Below are positions 17,354-25,424 of a DNA stretch of 64,000 nt, in pieces. Position numbers and translations under genes: made by a program. How positions within the stretch are numbered: position 1 is the first letter of the stretch; every line of letters starts with the position of its first letter. Below the pieces are notes generated by a model. That model saw only the letters and a list, made by a program, of their open reading frames with translations, had not been told where the DNA came from and did no database searches. Origin of the DNA: Paenibacillus planticolens (GTDB lineage: Bacteria > Bacillota > Bacilli > Paenibacillales > NBRC-103111); assembly GCF_013141725.1 (NCBI RefSeq), contig NZ_WHNZ01000030.1:62001-126000 (forward strand), in the 5' to 3' direction.

Positions 17354-18481
17354 ATGCGAAGAAGCACCAAACGTCCATTGCTCGGGATCATGGTCACAGA
17401 ATTGAATAGGGAGCTGCCTTTTGCAAGTTCAGATTTCTATATGCATCTGACTGACTGCGCTGCCCGGGAAGGTCTGGACGTCGTCGTATTCTCACCGAAT
17501 CGCATTGATTGGAAAGGGCAAACGGTACGGGGTTACTCCTTTGAGACTGAAACGAAAGAATGGGTCTCCAAGCTCTTTCCACTGCCTTCGCTGATTTACG
17601 ACCGATGCTTCTTTAGCAATAAGAGCAGCTATGACCACTACTTGCACCAAGTGAAGAAGCTGCGCGAAACACCCCTTATTCGCTTCTTAGGCTATGGGCT
17701 CGGCGGGAAGTGGGAAGTCGGGCAAATGATGCAAAAAGACAGCACGCTCAGCCGTTACTTGCCTGAGACGAACTTGCTCACAAGCGGCAGTGACCTTAGA
17801 GATTGGTTTCTTACAAAGAACGACGTATTCCTTAAACCGCAAGGCGGCAGTCAAGGGAAAGGCGCCCTGCATCTACGCAAAATAAACGCAATGGATGGAA
17901 GCATTGCCTTTCATGTCAAAGGCCGCAATGCGCATAACGGACTTGTCGAACGTCATTTCCAACATTTCGATTCCTGCTGGCATTGGCTGCGCAGCCGTAT
18001 CGGCACCCGGCCCTATCTCATGCAAGAGTATCTGCACCTGCAATCATCCGAAGGAATGGCTTACGATATACGCTCTCTCGTACAAAAGAACGGCTCCGGC
18101 TTATGGGAAAGCACGGGCATGGCTGTTCGAATCGGCAAGCCTGGCAGTATAACCTCCAACCTGCACGGCGGAGGCACTGCCGAAGAGGTACCGGCCTTCC
18201 TCACGAGGGAGTTCGGCGAGAACAAGGCGGGTGAGCTTATGGCCACGGTTGCCATGTTATCGACTCGCATCCCTCCGATTCTAGAAAGCCATCATGGGCG
18301 ATTGGCGGAGCTTGGCATTGATTTTGGCATCGATGCTTTGGGCCGCGTATGGATTCTGGAAGTGAACTCCAAGCCGGGCAGAACGATTTTTGCGCGTATG
18401 CATAATGAGAAAGCGCGTATGAAATCCATTGCAAACCCCGTCTATTATGCTGGATATTTGCTGAACAAAAAGCTGAGCTAA
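17354..18481 (+). CDS. YheC/YheD ATP-grasp protein, short type (array gene 2)
   Basis: Short, YheC-like form of 375 residues without the N-terminal beta domain; it begins directly with the pre-ATP-grasp region (LLGIMVTELNRELPF). Motifs in order: LIYDRCFFSNKSSY near 78–90, FLKPQGGSQGKGALHL near 160, YDIRSLVQKNGSG, SNLHGGGTAEEV and LGIDFGIDALGRVWILEVNSKPG written across two blocks near 320–342. It starts 9 bases after the stop of gene 1, with GAGGTGG before the ATG, so the two are surely cotranscribed. The long–short pairing suggests that the two proteins work together, as yheD and yheC are paired in B. subtilis. Confidence 0.87.
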   Translation: MRRSTKRPLLGIMVTELNRELPFASSDFYMHLTDCAAREGLDVVVFSPNRIDWKGQTVRGYSFETETKEWVSKLFPLPSLIYDRCFFSNKSSYDHYLHQVKKLRETPLIRFLGYGLGGKWEVGQMMQKDSTLSRYLPETNLLTSGSDLRDWFLTKNDVFLKPQGGSQGKGALHLRKINAMDGSIAFHVKGRNAHNGLVERHFQHFDSCWHWLRSRIGTRPYLMQEYLHLQSSEGMAYDIRSLVQKNGSGLWESTGMAVRIGKPGSITSNLHGGGTAEEVPAFLTREFGENKAGELMATVAMLSTRIPPILESHHGRLAELGIDFGIDALGRVWILEVNSKPGRTIFARMHNEKARMKSIANPVYYAGYLLNKKLS

Positions 18482-18499
18482 GCTTGGCTTGCTGGTATG

Positions 18500-18538
18500 T
18501 GGCCAGGCGGACAAACGTTCATGACTGTCTGCCAGGAC
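18500..18538 (+). other. imperfect hairpin between array genes 2 and 3
   Basis: CCAGGCGGACA pairs with TGTCTGCCAGG apart from one mismatch and one wobble. No T-tract follows, so it is not a standard terminator. It lies in the only long gap (about 100 bases) of the array and may mark a processing site or weak pause between two sub-operons. Confidence 0.4.
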
Positions 18539-18580
18539 ACGGAAAGCCCCGTAGGGCAACAAGTTTAGGAGGGTAACCTA

Positions 18581-19945
18581 ATGAGTTTGACAACGTGTAT
18601 GCTCCACGCCGTACAACGAACAGATAGATCGGTCTACTTAACAAGTGAACTCGTCAAAGCTTTACGGTTAACCGGGAATAAATCGATTACTGTAAAGGTC
18701 GGCAGCAAAACAGCCACACTACCGATCCGCCTGATCAAAAAAAGTGGTCAGCATATGTACATTCCGCTTTCCTTAATGGCTTCACTGCGCATACCTCGAG
18801 CAGGGAGCGTCATGGTTGCCAGTACGACGAACAAAGAACTGCGCATCGGCCCGATCATCGGCGTTTTGACGAATATCACGGGCGGGTCGTCTCCCTTCGG
18901 TACAAAAACCGGATTCATCCGCCAAGTTTTAAATACAGGTTCAAGTAAATCATTTATTTTCGCTTTCAGCCCGAGGAACGTCAACTGGGTTCAGGAAACG
19001 GTCACCGGCATTATTCCCAAAGAGGGCGGGGGCTGGATTCGCAAAACCTTCCCGCTGCCTGATGTCGTCTACAACCGGCTCTCCAGCCGTAAAGCCGAGA
19101 AATCCGCCGGTATGGAGGGCTTTAAGGACCGGTTTGTGCGCAGAGGCATTCCGCTCTTTAACTGGAGCTTTTTTGATAAATGGGATGTCTACAAAATGTT
19201 AGATGGGGACGATGCTTTCAAATTCGTTCCGGAATCCCGCATCAATCCGTCTGCCGATCAAATTAAAGAAATGCTCGACAAGCATAAATTCATTTATTTA
19301 AAACCTACGGCGGGGAGCCTGGGCATCGGAATTTTCCGGGTCACCTACAACCCGAAACGCGGCTATTTCGTTCGCTACCGCAAAGGCGGTAAAAACGTAC
19401 TCATCCGCTATGGGAAATTCGAAGGACTCATGCAAATGCTCGGCACCGGACGCGGACGCCTTTCGAACTATGTGGCCCAGCAAGGAATTCGTCTCATTGA
19501 AATCGACAACTGTCCGATTGATTTCCGCTTCCATATGACGAAGAACGGGAGCAACAACTGGGTTGTAGCCGCCATCGGGGCTAAAAAATCCGGCAAGGGC
19601 AGTGTAACCACCCACATCCGCAACGGCGGTCAGTTAATGACGCCAGAACAGGTGCTTCGCCAAATCTACGGCAGCCGCGCAGAACAGGTGCTTACCAATG
19701 CCAAAGAAACAGCCATCAAACTCGCTGAAGGCATCGAAAATAACTATAATCACTTGCTCGGGGAACTCGGATTCGATATTGGCATCGATCAAAATGAGAA
19801 AATTTGGATGTTCGAAGCGAATGCCAAACCAGGCAGATCCATTTTCAAACATCCGTCCTTAAAAGAGGGAGACCACGCTACTTTGCAAAGTATTTACGAG
19901 CACTGCCTCTACTTGAGCAGATTCCGCTCTAGGAGGGAAAACTAA
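18581..19945 (+). CDS. YheC/YheD ATP-grasp protein, long type (array gene 3)
   Basis: Second long form, 454 residues. The N-terminal domain parallels gene 1: LTGNKSITVKVGSKTATL, LMASLRIPRAGSVMV and LRIGPIIGVL. The ATP-grasp part has VVYNRLSSRKAEK, FFDKWDVYKML, YLKPTAGSLGIGIFRV (Ile where the others have Lys or Arg in the glycine loop), QQGIRLIEI, NGGQLMTPEQV and IWMFEANAKPGRS. The GSLGIGI change may alter nucleotide binding. The ATG follows AGGAGGGTAACCTA. Its stop overlaps the next ATG by one base (TAATG), so genes 3 and 4 are tightly coupled. Confidence 0.88.
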   Translation: MSLTTCMLHAVQRTDRSVYLTSELVKALRLTGNKSITVKVGSKTATLPIRLIKKSGQHMYIPLSLMASLRIPRAGSVMVASTTNKELRIGPIIGVLTNITGGSSPFGTKTGFIRQVLNTGSSKSFIFAFSPRNVNWVQETVTGIIPKEGGGWIRKTFPLPDVVYNRLSSRKAEKSAGMEGFKDRFVRRGIPLFNWSFFDKWDVYKMLDGDDAFKFVPESRINPSADQIKEMLDKHKFIYLKPTAGSLGIGIFRVTYNPKRGYFVRYRKGGKNVLIRYGKFEGLMQMLGTGRGRLSNYVAQQGIRLIEIDNCPIDFRFHMTKNGSNNWVVAAIGAKKSGKGSVTTHIRNGGQLMTPEQVLRQIYGSRAEQVLTNAKETAIKLAEGIENNYNHLLGELGFDIGIDQNEKIWMFEANAKPGRSIFKHPSLKEGDHATLQSIYEHCLYLSRFRSRREN

Positions 19946-21072
19946 TGGCTTTCTTCCTGAACAATAAAGAGTCAACACCGACGCTAGCCATTCTTACCGT
20001 GAAGGATAGCAATCGGGTATTCCGCGGCAATTTGCACAATTTTCTTGATTTAATCCAGACCGGTGAGCGGCTTGGGGTTGATGTTTACGTCGTGACGACA
20101 AAAGACTTCAATTTATCGAGCAATGAGATCCACGGCTACCGTTACAACGCTCAGAAGAAGAAATGGAGCAGGGAACTCGTTCCCGCTCCTCAAGTCGTAT
20201 ACAATCGGATACCCTACCGCAAAATGGAGATGAAGCCCGAAGTCCAACAAACCATTCAAGCCTGCAATCGCAGTACCAGCGTCCATTTATTTAATTCTTC
20301 CTTCTTTAACAAATGGACCTTGTTTAGTTGGCTGAACGGCGCCAAAGAAAGCAAACCTTACATGCCCGACACCAAGCAATTAAGCTCGGCTGACGATCTG
20401 ACTTCCCTTTTGCGCAAACACTCCGTGCTGTATTTAAAACCGGTGAAAGGCAAAGCCGGAAAAGGGATTATGCGAATTGACCGGTTGACCACGAAGAGTA
20501 ATCAAACCCAATACCGGTTAAGCCGCCAGGTGGATAAACAGATGACCTACAGTTATCACAATTCCACTTCTGAGCTCTGGAGCGAATGGAATCGTCACCG
20601 CGGCACCCATGAATATATTGTCCAGCAGGGGATCGCATTAGCCAGATACCAACAGCGGGCCTATGATTTACGCGCACTCATCCAGAAGACATCCAAAGGC
20701 GAGTGGAGCGTATCAGGCGTAGGTGCACGCGTTGCCGGAAAAGCCAGCATTACGACGCACGTCCCAAGGGGCGGATCTATCGACGATCCGTTTAAGCTGC
20801 TTACTCAGGGCTTTGGTGCCAAGGAAGCGAAAAACATTTTAAAACGGGTTGAAACAGCCGCCGTTACGCTCGCCACCCAAATTGAAAAATCGTCGGGCAA
20901 TCAGCTTGGTGAAATGTCGATGGATATCGGTGTGGATATCGGAGGACATATCTGGTTCTTTGAAGCAAACTCCAAACCGATGAAATTCGACGAACCCAAA
21001 ATTCGCAAGAAATCACTTGAACGCATTATTCGCTACAGCCTCTACCTTATTAATAATGGAAGAAGAAGGTGA
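19945..21072 (+). CDS. YheC/YheD ATP-grasp protein, short type (array gene 4)
   Basis: Short form, 375 residues. Motifs: VVYNRIPYRKMEMKP, FFNKWTLFSWL, YLKPVKGKAGKGIMRI near 162–177, QQGIALARY, YDLRALIQK, THVPRGGSIDDPF and HIWFFEANSKPMKF. It overlaps gene 3 by one base and ends 6 bases before gene 5. The variable stretch between the glycine loop and QQGI (about 180–230) differs most among the five paralogues, and a substrate-contacting lid would be expected there. Expression in the mother cell during sporulation is inferred from the family; I found no clear sigma-E or sigma-K promoter in front of the array. Confidence 0.87.
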   Translation: MAFFLNNKESTPTLAILTVKDSNRVFRGNLHNFLDLIQTGERLGVDVYVVTTKDFNLSSNEIHGYRYNAQKKKWSRELVPAPQVVYNRIPYRKMEMKPEVQQTIQACNRSTSVHLFNSSFFNKWTLFSWLNGAKESKPYMPDTKQLSSADDLTSLLRKHSVLYLKPVKGKAGKGIMRIDRLTTKSNQTQYRLSRQVDKQMTYSYHNSTSELWSEWNRHRGTHEYIVQQGIALARYQQRAYDLRALIQKTSKGEWSVSGVGARVAGKASITTHVPRGGSIDDPFKLLTQGFGAKEAKNILKRVETAAVTLATQIEKSSGNQLGEMSMDIGVDIGGHIWFFEANSKPMKFDEPKIRKKSLERIIRYSLYLINNGRRR

Positions 21073-21078
21073 TTATGC

Positions 21079-22212
21079 TTGTCTTCACAACGACTGGGCG
21101 TACTCGCTATTTATTTAAGCAAATCTAAACTGGAAGAACTCTCCTATTTTCAAAGGCTCAGTAAGGAAGGTAAAAAACTGGGCGTTCAAGTCGAAGTCTT
21201 CTCGCCGACCGATGTGGAAGCCGACAACTCTGTACGCACGTTGACTTATGATGCGGCACACGGAAGATGGATTCGACGCCGCACATCCATGCCGCCGGTT
21301 ATTTATGACCGCTGCCGCTACAAAGCCATAGCCAACTATCAAATGCTCAAAGCGTTCCGCAATCGTCATGCCAAGCTGACCTTTTTGAGCAGGCCGTTAG
21401 CCAACAAATGGTCCATGCACAAAATACTTTCCGAGAATGAGAGCATTCGTTCCTACCTCCCGGTTACCGTGCGATTCAGCTCCGTGCAGGAGCTGCTGAA
21501 ATTCCTCAAAAAGCATAAACTCGTGTATGTCAAACCGAAAAGCGGAACAGGCGGCAGAGGCATCCTGCGAATTGAACAGCTCGACCACGACCTCTATTTA
21601 TTACAAGGAAGAAATCAGCAAAGAACCATCATCACCCCGTACCGCGCCAGCGAAAAACAGCTGCTCGTCAAGCTGCATTCGCTGAAGCTAAGCCCGGACT
21701 ATGTGGTTCAACAGGGCATTCAATTGAAACTGAGAGATGGACGCGTGCATGACTACCGGCTGCTCATTCAGAAAAACGGCCAAGGTGAATGGGAGGTAAC
21801 CGGCTGTGCGGGCCGTATCGGTCCTCAGCGCAGCATCACTTCGAATCTTCACGGTGGCGGCAGCGCTGTTTCTCAAGATAAACTGCTTGCATACCGTTTT
21901 GCTTCTTCTGAAAAAACGGAAACCATCAAGCAAGAAATGAATAGCTTTGCTTATATGCTCGCGGACTTTCTAGAAACGAAATTCGGCAAACTGTGCGAGT
22001 TGGGGATGGATATCGCGGTAGATCCGCGAGGCGAAGTTTGGTTGCTCGAAGTCAATCCCAAGCCCTCCCGGGAAGTTTTTCGCAGAATCGGCGAAAACGC
22101 AACCTACCAGAAGGCGGTTACACGGCCCATCGAATACGCGGTCTGGATGCTGAAACAGCAATCACGCAAATTAGAAACGCAAGCATCAGAGGATTTGGAT
22201 TTAATGGATTAA
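21079..22212 (+). CDS. YheC/YheD ATP-grasp protein, short type (array gene 5)
   Basis: Third short form, 377 residues. Motifs: VIYDRCRYKAIANYQ, LANKWSMHKIL, YVKPKSGTGGRGILRI near 155–170 (Arg replaces Lys in the loop), QQGIQLKLRDG, HDYRLLIQKNG, SNLHGGGSAVS and VWLLEVNPKPSRE. It shares YDRC and the SNLHGGGS motif with gene 2, so genes 2 and 5 look closest to each other. The start is TTG 21079, with AGAAGAAGGTGA upstream; an ATG at 21074 is out of frame. It ends the array. The following 200 bases hold a hairpin (22215–22258) without a T-tract. Confidence 0.87.
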   Translation: MSSQRLGVLAIYLSKSKLEELSYFQRLSKEGKKLGVQVEVFSPTDVEADNSVRTLTYDAAHGRWIRRRTSMPPVIYDRCRYKAIANYQMLKAFRNRHAKLTFLSRPLANKWSMHKILSENESIRSYLPVTVRFSSVQELLKFLKKHKLVYVKPKSGTGGRGILRIEQLDHDLYLLQGRNQQRTIITPYRASEKQLLVKLHSLKLSPDYVVQQGIQLKLRDGRVHDYRLLIQKNGQGEWEVTGCAGRIGPQRSITSNLHGGGSAVSQDKLLAYRFASSEKTETIKQEMNSFAYMLADFLETKFGKLCELGMDIAVDPRGEVWLLEVNPKPSREVFRRIGENATYQKAVTRPIEYAVWMLKQQSRKLETQASEDLDLMD

Positions 22213-22409
22213 GCAATCAATCGGAAGCGGCAGCCCCTGGCTGTAAGGAGCTTCCGACCTACATAAGTAAAAGACTGAGACCGCAGAATAAGTAAAAGAT
22301 CGAGAGTCCGCCGATTGCCCCATCGCAAGCCGCGTTGATAAATCATGAACACAATGCTCCTGCAGAGCGGATTCCGTCCCTGTAGATGTGTCATCGCAAA
22401 GCGGACAAG

Positions 22410-23417
22410 CTATACTTTTAACTCCGAATGCTTATTCGTTGAATTCTCAATCTGGATCGTTGTGTGGCTAATACGAAAACGTTCCTCCATCCGATGAATC
22501 GCTTGCTGCAGGATGGATTGGCTGTCCTGATCGTCAGCAATGAGCAAGTGGCAGCTTAATGCGTCGAGTCCCGAAGTAATCGTCCAGATGTGCAAATCAT
22601 GTACGTTAATGACGCCGTCAATGCTTTCCAGCTCCTGCTTGACTTCTCCTAAAGAAATCTCAGCGGGCGTCCCCTCCATCAAAATATGAATCGTGGATTT
22701 CAGAACAGCCCAAGCTCCTTTGAGAATAAGGAGAGCCACAATGACACTAATGATCGGATCGGCCGCATACCAACCAAAAATAAGCATAACCGCACCAGCA
22801 ACGATGGCTCCGACCGAGCCCAGCGCATCGCCTAATATATGAAGATATGCGCTGCGCAGGTTCAAATTGCTATGCACATCCCCTTTGCGCATTAGCGACC
22901 AAGCGCTTAGCAGGTTGGCTAATAACCCAATGCAGGCAATGATCATCATGGAACCGCTGGCTACGACTGGCGGGTTAAAAAATCGATCGAACGCTTCCCA
23001 TATAATAAAACCGGCAATCAGAAAAAGAGTGACCGCGTTAAAGAGCGCTGTTAAAATTTCAACGCGGTGAAAGCCAAACGATTTGCTGGCCGACGACGGT
23101 TTAGCCGCGAACCAAAGCGCGACCAGACTTAAGAACAGCGAGCCGGCGTCGCTTAACATATGCCCCGAATCGGAGAGCAGCGCCAAACTGTTCGTCCATA
23201 ACCCACCGATGAATTCTAAAATCATGATTCCTAGGGTTATGCAAAGCGCAATAATAAGACCCTGTTTGCTTCCATCATGACCATGATGATGGTGCCCGTG
23301 CCCGTGATGGTGTCCATGGTGGTGTCCATCGTGCGCGTGGGTGTGTTCGCTATGGCCCTCGTGGCTGCATGAAGCATGATCCTTATGAGATTTTTCTTCT
23401 GGCGAATGTTGATGCAT
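22410..23417 (-). CDS. czcD: cation diffusion facilitator, zinc/cadmium exporter
   Basis: A CDF-family antiporter that exports Zn2+ or related divalent ions in exchange for protons. The N-terminal 45 residues hold a very His-rich tail (HHHGHHHGHGHHHHGHDG). Six membrane helices follow, with the metal-site motif LLSDSGHMLSDAG in helix 2 and YLHILGDALGSVGA in helix 5. The C-terminal cytoplasmic ferredoxin-like domain has HDLHIWTITSGLDALSCHL. ATG 23417 is preceded by GGGAGGG with 6 bases between, so I prefer it to ATG 23444. A palindrome overlaps the promoter and suggests control by an ArsR/SmtB-type metal sensor, which is not encoded nearby. Confidence 0.93.
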   Translation of the reverse strand: MHQHSPEEKSHKDHASCSHEGHSEHTHAHDGHHHGHHHGHGHHHHGHDGSKQGLIIALCITLGIMILEFIGGLWTNSLALLSDSGHMLSDAGSLFLSLVALWFAAKPSSASKSFGFHRVEILTALFNAVTLFLIAGFIIWEAFDRFFNPPVVASGSMMIIACIGLLANLLSAWSLMRKGDVHSNLNLRSAYLHILGDALGSVGAIVAGAVMLIFGWYAADPIISVIVALLILKGAWAVLKSTIHILMEGTPAEISLGEVKQELESIDGVINVHDLHIWTITSGLDALSCHLLIADDQDSQSILQQAIHRMEERFRISHTTIQIENSTNKHSELKV

Positions 23418-23482
23418 GGCATTCCCTCCCTGTTGCTCTGCCACTAGAATGGCATGCTGTTCGTAACTTTATACATAACGAA

Positions 23483-23535
23483 TTAATATATGAGCACTTA
23501 TTCATATATTAATGAGTGAAGCCAGCTTTTGTCAA
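23483..23535 (-). promoter_or_regulatory. metal-responsive promoter/operator of the CDF gene
   Basis: A perfect inverted repeat, TTAATATATGA-N8-TCATATATTAA (23483–23512), matches the AT-rich ATATGA/TCATAT type of operator used by ArsR/SmtB sensors such as CzrA. A minus-strand promoter overlaps it: -35 TTGACA (23530–23535), 17-base spacer, -10 TTAATA (23507–23512). Repression by occlusion is inferred. Confidence 0.7.
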
Positions 23536-23653
23536 TAAGGTTTCGCCTAAAAGGGAGAAATTACGGAGAACCCAATGAGCAAACCCAACTTTCCCAAACT
23601 TTTTGACACTCCCCCTTTTCCCGCTATAAACAAACCTCTCTCTCCCCGTGAAA

Positions 23654-23833
23654 CTGCAAAAGTGCAGGTAATTTGAATGCTTAAGTGCGATTTAGCTACC
23701 TTTGATGTAAAAAGTACAGGTAATTTCGGTGAAATGAGCCATTTTGGCCATTTCTGGTGAAATTACCTGTACTTAATGCAGGTACTGGTTGAAAACGGCA
23801 TGGTGGAGGCTGATTTAGATGTACTTTTTGCAG
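23654..23833. repeat. four-arm inverted-repeat element, AAGTACAGGTAATTTC family
   Basis: The inner pair is a perfect 16-bp inverted repeat, AAGTACAGGTAATTTC at 23712–23727 and its complement at 23759–23774, with a smaller hairpin in the loop (GAAATG...CATTTC). Outer, diverged arms flank it: CTGCAAAAGTGCAGGTAATTT forward at 23654, and a reversed arm ending CTTTTTGCAG near 23833. The order is again forward, forward, reverse, reverse. No ORF of note. Confidence 0.8.
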
Positions 23834-23934
23834 TTGAGCTGAGTAGGATCAACTTCCCCCTACCGTGGCCGTTCACGTGGAACAACTGTGCTCGAACGAG
23901 CGCAGCGTATTGATGCTCATTGATGCTCTATTCG

Positions 23935-24130
23935 TGATAAAGGAACTCCATTCCCTTATTTCGGCGAAAAGCCGATTTTCGGGTGTCCGAGGGGAACTAG
24001 AGGGTCTTATTTCACCTCAATGATCTACCTTCCTGCTCGGAATGGTGGAATAGCGGACCCCAGTTCCCATTCCCCTGCCGAAAGGGCTGTTTCCAGCAAA
24101 ATAGAGCCCTGTAGTTCCCTCTCCCTTCCA
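23935..24130. repeat. four-arm inverted-repeat element, GGGAACT family, copy 2
   Basis: Aligns along its length with 13866–14058 in the same orientation. Shared landmarks: AGGGTCTTATTTCACCTCA, GGAATAGCGGACC against GAAATAGCGGACC, and AGCAAAATAG...CTG-AGTTCCCT. Sequence between arms has diverged far more than the arms. It contains a local hairpin, TCGGCGAAAAGCCGA, that copy 1 lacks. Confidence 0.8.
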
Positions 24131-24161
24131 GCGAGGCATGGAGACTGGAGACTCACTCGCG

Positions 24162-24205
24162 AAAAAAAATCGGCTCTAAGCCCATTTCCGGAGCTTAAAG
24201 CCGAT
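24162..24205 (-). terminator. terminator of gerPF
   Basis: On the minus strand ATCGGCTTTAAGC pairs with GCTTAGAGCCGAT and is followed by eight T, 15 bases after the gerPF stop. Confidence 0.9.
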
Positions 24206-24219
24206 CATCCTAACAAACA

Positions 24220-24444
24220 TTACGTTCCTGTAGCCACTTTGTTAGCCCCAGCTTCCACAACATCGGGGTCAAACGTAACTGTCGCGCTAAATATAGAAGT
24301 GGAAACGCCGAAATCCCCCGTAATGTCGCCTCCGCTACCAGAATACGACTTGGCTGCGCTTGTCGGAGCAATCACTAATGTGTCTCCGTTCACCAGGCTT
24401 CCTTCGTTCCTAATAATGTTGAAAAATCCTATAAAAGAAGGCAT
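24220..24444 (-). CDS. gerPF: GerPA/GerPF family spore germination protein
   Basis: A 74-residue protein starting MPSFIGFFNIIRNEG, with VVN-type and SPKSASK-type positions replaced by SLVNGDTLVIAPTSAAKSY. Then come GSGGDITGDFGVSTS and a C-terminal TFDPDVVEAG. This is the layout of GerPA and GerPF, small coat proteins that let germinants pass the coat in Bacillus. ATG 24444 follows AAGGGTG. A CATACACT box 30 bases upstream fits a mother-cell promoter. It is alone here; the other gerP genes are not in the window. The exact paralogue (A or F) is uncertain. Confidence 0.75.
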   Translation of the reverse strand: MPSFIGFFNIIRNEGSLVNGDTLVIAPTSAAKSYSGSGGDITGDFGVSTSIFSATVTFDPDVVEAGANKVATGT

Positions 24445-24475
24445 TCTGATCAGCACCCTTATCTCAATGTGCTAC

Positions 24476-24505
24476 AGTGTATGCCCAGCCTACTTGGTTT
24501 GCGAC
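24476..24505 (-). promoter_or_regulatory. candidate mother-cell promoter of gerPF
   Basis: On the minus strand CATACACT (24476–24483) is a perfect -10 for sigma-E and acceptable for sigma-K. The region 14 bases upstream, GTCGCAAA, matches the -35 only in part. It lies between the upstream HAD gene stop and gerPF. Confidence 0.45.
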
Positions 24506-24514
24506 TAATTCCGC

Positions 24515-25183
24515 TTAAACATATTCCAACAGTTCAGCGAAGCTGCGGATTCGAATATGCGCGCCTTCCAGCTCTCCGGCTTCCCGGAAGCCTGCATAAT
24601 CACAAGCCGCTACAGTCAGGTTATTTTTCAGGCCTGCCTCCACGTCGGAAGAACGGTCCCCTACCATCCAGGCAGATTCAATCCCATGTGTCTCGAGGGC
24701 TATTTTGACCAGATCCACTTTGGATTTGGTTTGGTATTTTCCAGCGCTGTATAAGTCTTCGAATAAGTGGGAAAGCCCCATCGCTTCGGTCACATGGCCG
24801 ACATAGTCCTCCAACCCGTTGCTTGCCACAAATAATCGGATGCCTTTGTCCTTCAGAGCTTGCAGCGTTTCGGCAACCCCTTCGTACAGCTTGCCCTGCC
24901 CCTGCTGCAGCCCCTCCATTTGAAACTTTAGCAGCAGCTCATCGGCTGCCAGGCGCGCCTCCATCGAAGCATCCGGCATCACCCGCTGCCAAATATGCTC
25001 AAGCAGCATGCCCAGCGCTCCCAAGATTCTTTCTTCCGGCGGAGTTTCTCCCGCATACAGCCCCTTTTCTCTAAGCGCATCAAATGTCGCATGATAAGCG
25101 GGCAATAAAACCGTCTCCGTTTGAAATAACGTGCCATCCATATCAAAAAACATAGCTTCAGGTAAGTTTCTCTGTGTGCTCAT
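24515..25183 (-). CDS. HAD-superfamily phosphatase
   Basis: A cytosolic haloacid-dehalogenase-fold phosphatase of about 222 residues. Motif I is MFFDMDGTLFQTE (nucleophile Asp and acid/base Asp), motif II FVASNG, and motifs III/IV are a Lys in KSKVDLV and MVGDRSSDVEAG. A helical cap occupies about residues 20–90, the size seen in phosphoglycolate phosphatase and PpaX-like enzymes. The substrate cannot be told. The start is ATG 25183, 7 bases after AAGGAG. Confidence 0.85.
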   Translation of the reverse strand: MSTQRNLPEAMFFDMDGTLFQTETVLLPAYHATFDALREKGLYAGETPPEERILGALGMLLEHIWQRVMPDASMEARLAADELLLKFQMEGLQQGQGKLYEGVAETLQALKDKGIRLFVASNGLEDYVGHVTEAMGLSHLFEDLYSAGKYQTKSKVDLVKIALETHGIESAWMVGDRSSDVEAGLKNNLTVAACDYAGFREAGELEGAHIRIRSFAELLEYV

Positions 25184-25424
25184 CATCAAGCTCCTTCTCC
25201 GGCATAAATTCTACATGACGTATAATGATCTTAGTTTAGAATGGCAAACATACCCATGTAAGTCAATGTTCATATTTGGGAAAAAGCCTGTTGCCGAGAG
25301 CAATAAAAACAGTTATGATTGAAATGAGAATAATTACATCGAAAAATGATATTTTTATGCAAAATAATTTCAAAATTCAACCAACCAATGTAAATAATTG
25401 CCGATGAGAGCGAGGAGTACAAAC

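Noticed and set aside
22215..22258. Terminator at the end of the YheC/YheD array
   Set aside because: The TCGGAAGC...GCTTCCGA hairpin is strong but has no T-tract; kept only as a hairpin of unknown role.
24020..24508. 162-codon plus-strand ORF across the repeat block and gerPF
   Set aside because: It reads through the GGGAACT element and the antisense of gerPF, whose family match and terminator are on the other strand.
25190..25424. DasR/NagR-type operator upstream of nagB
   Set aside because: The region is AT-rich with short inverted repeats such as AAAAATGATATTTTT, but nothing matches the GntR-type operator well enough to claim.
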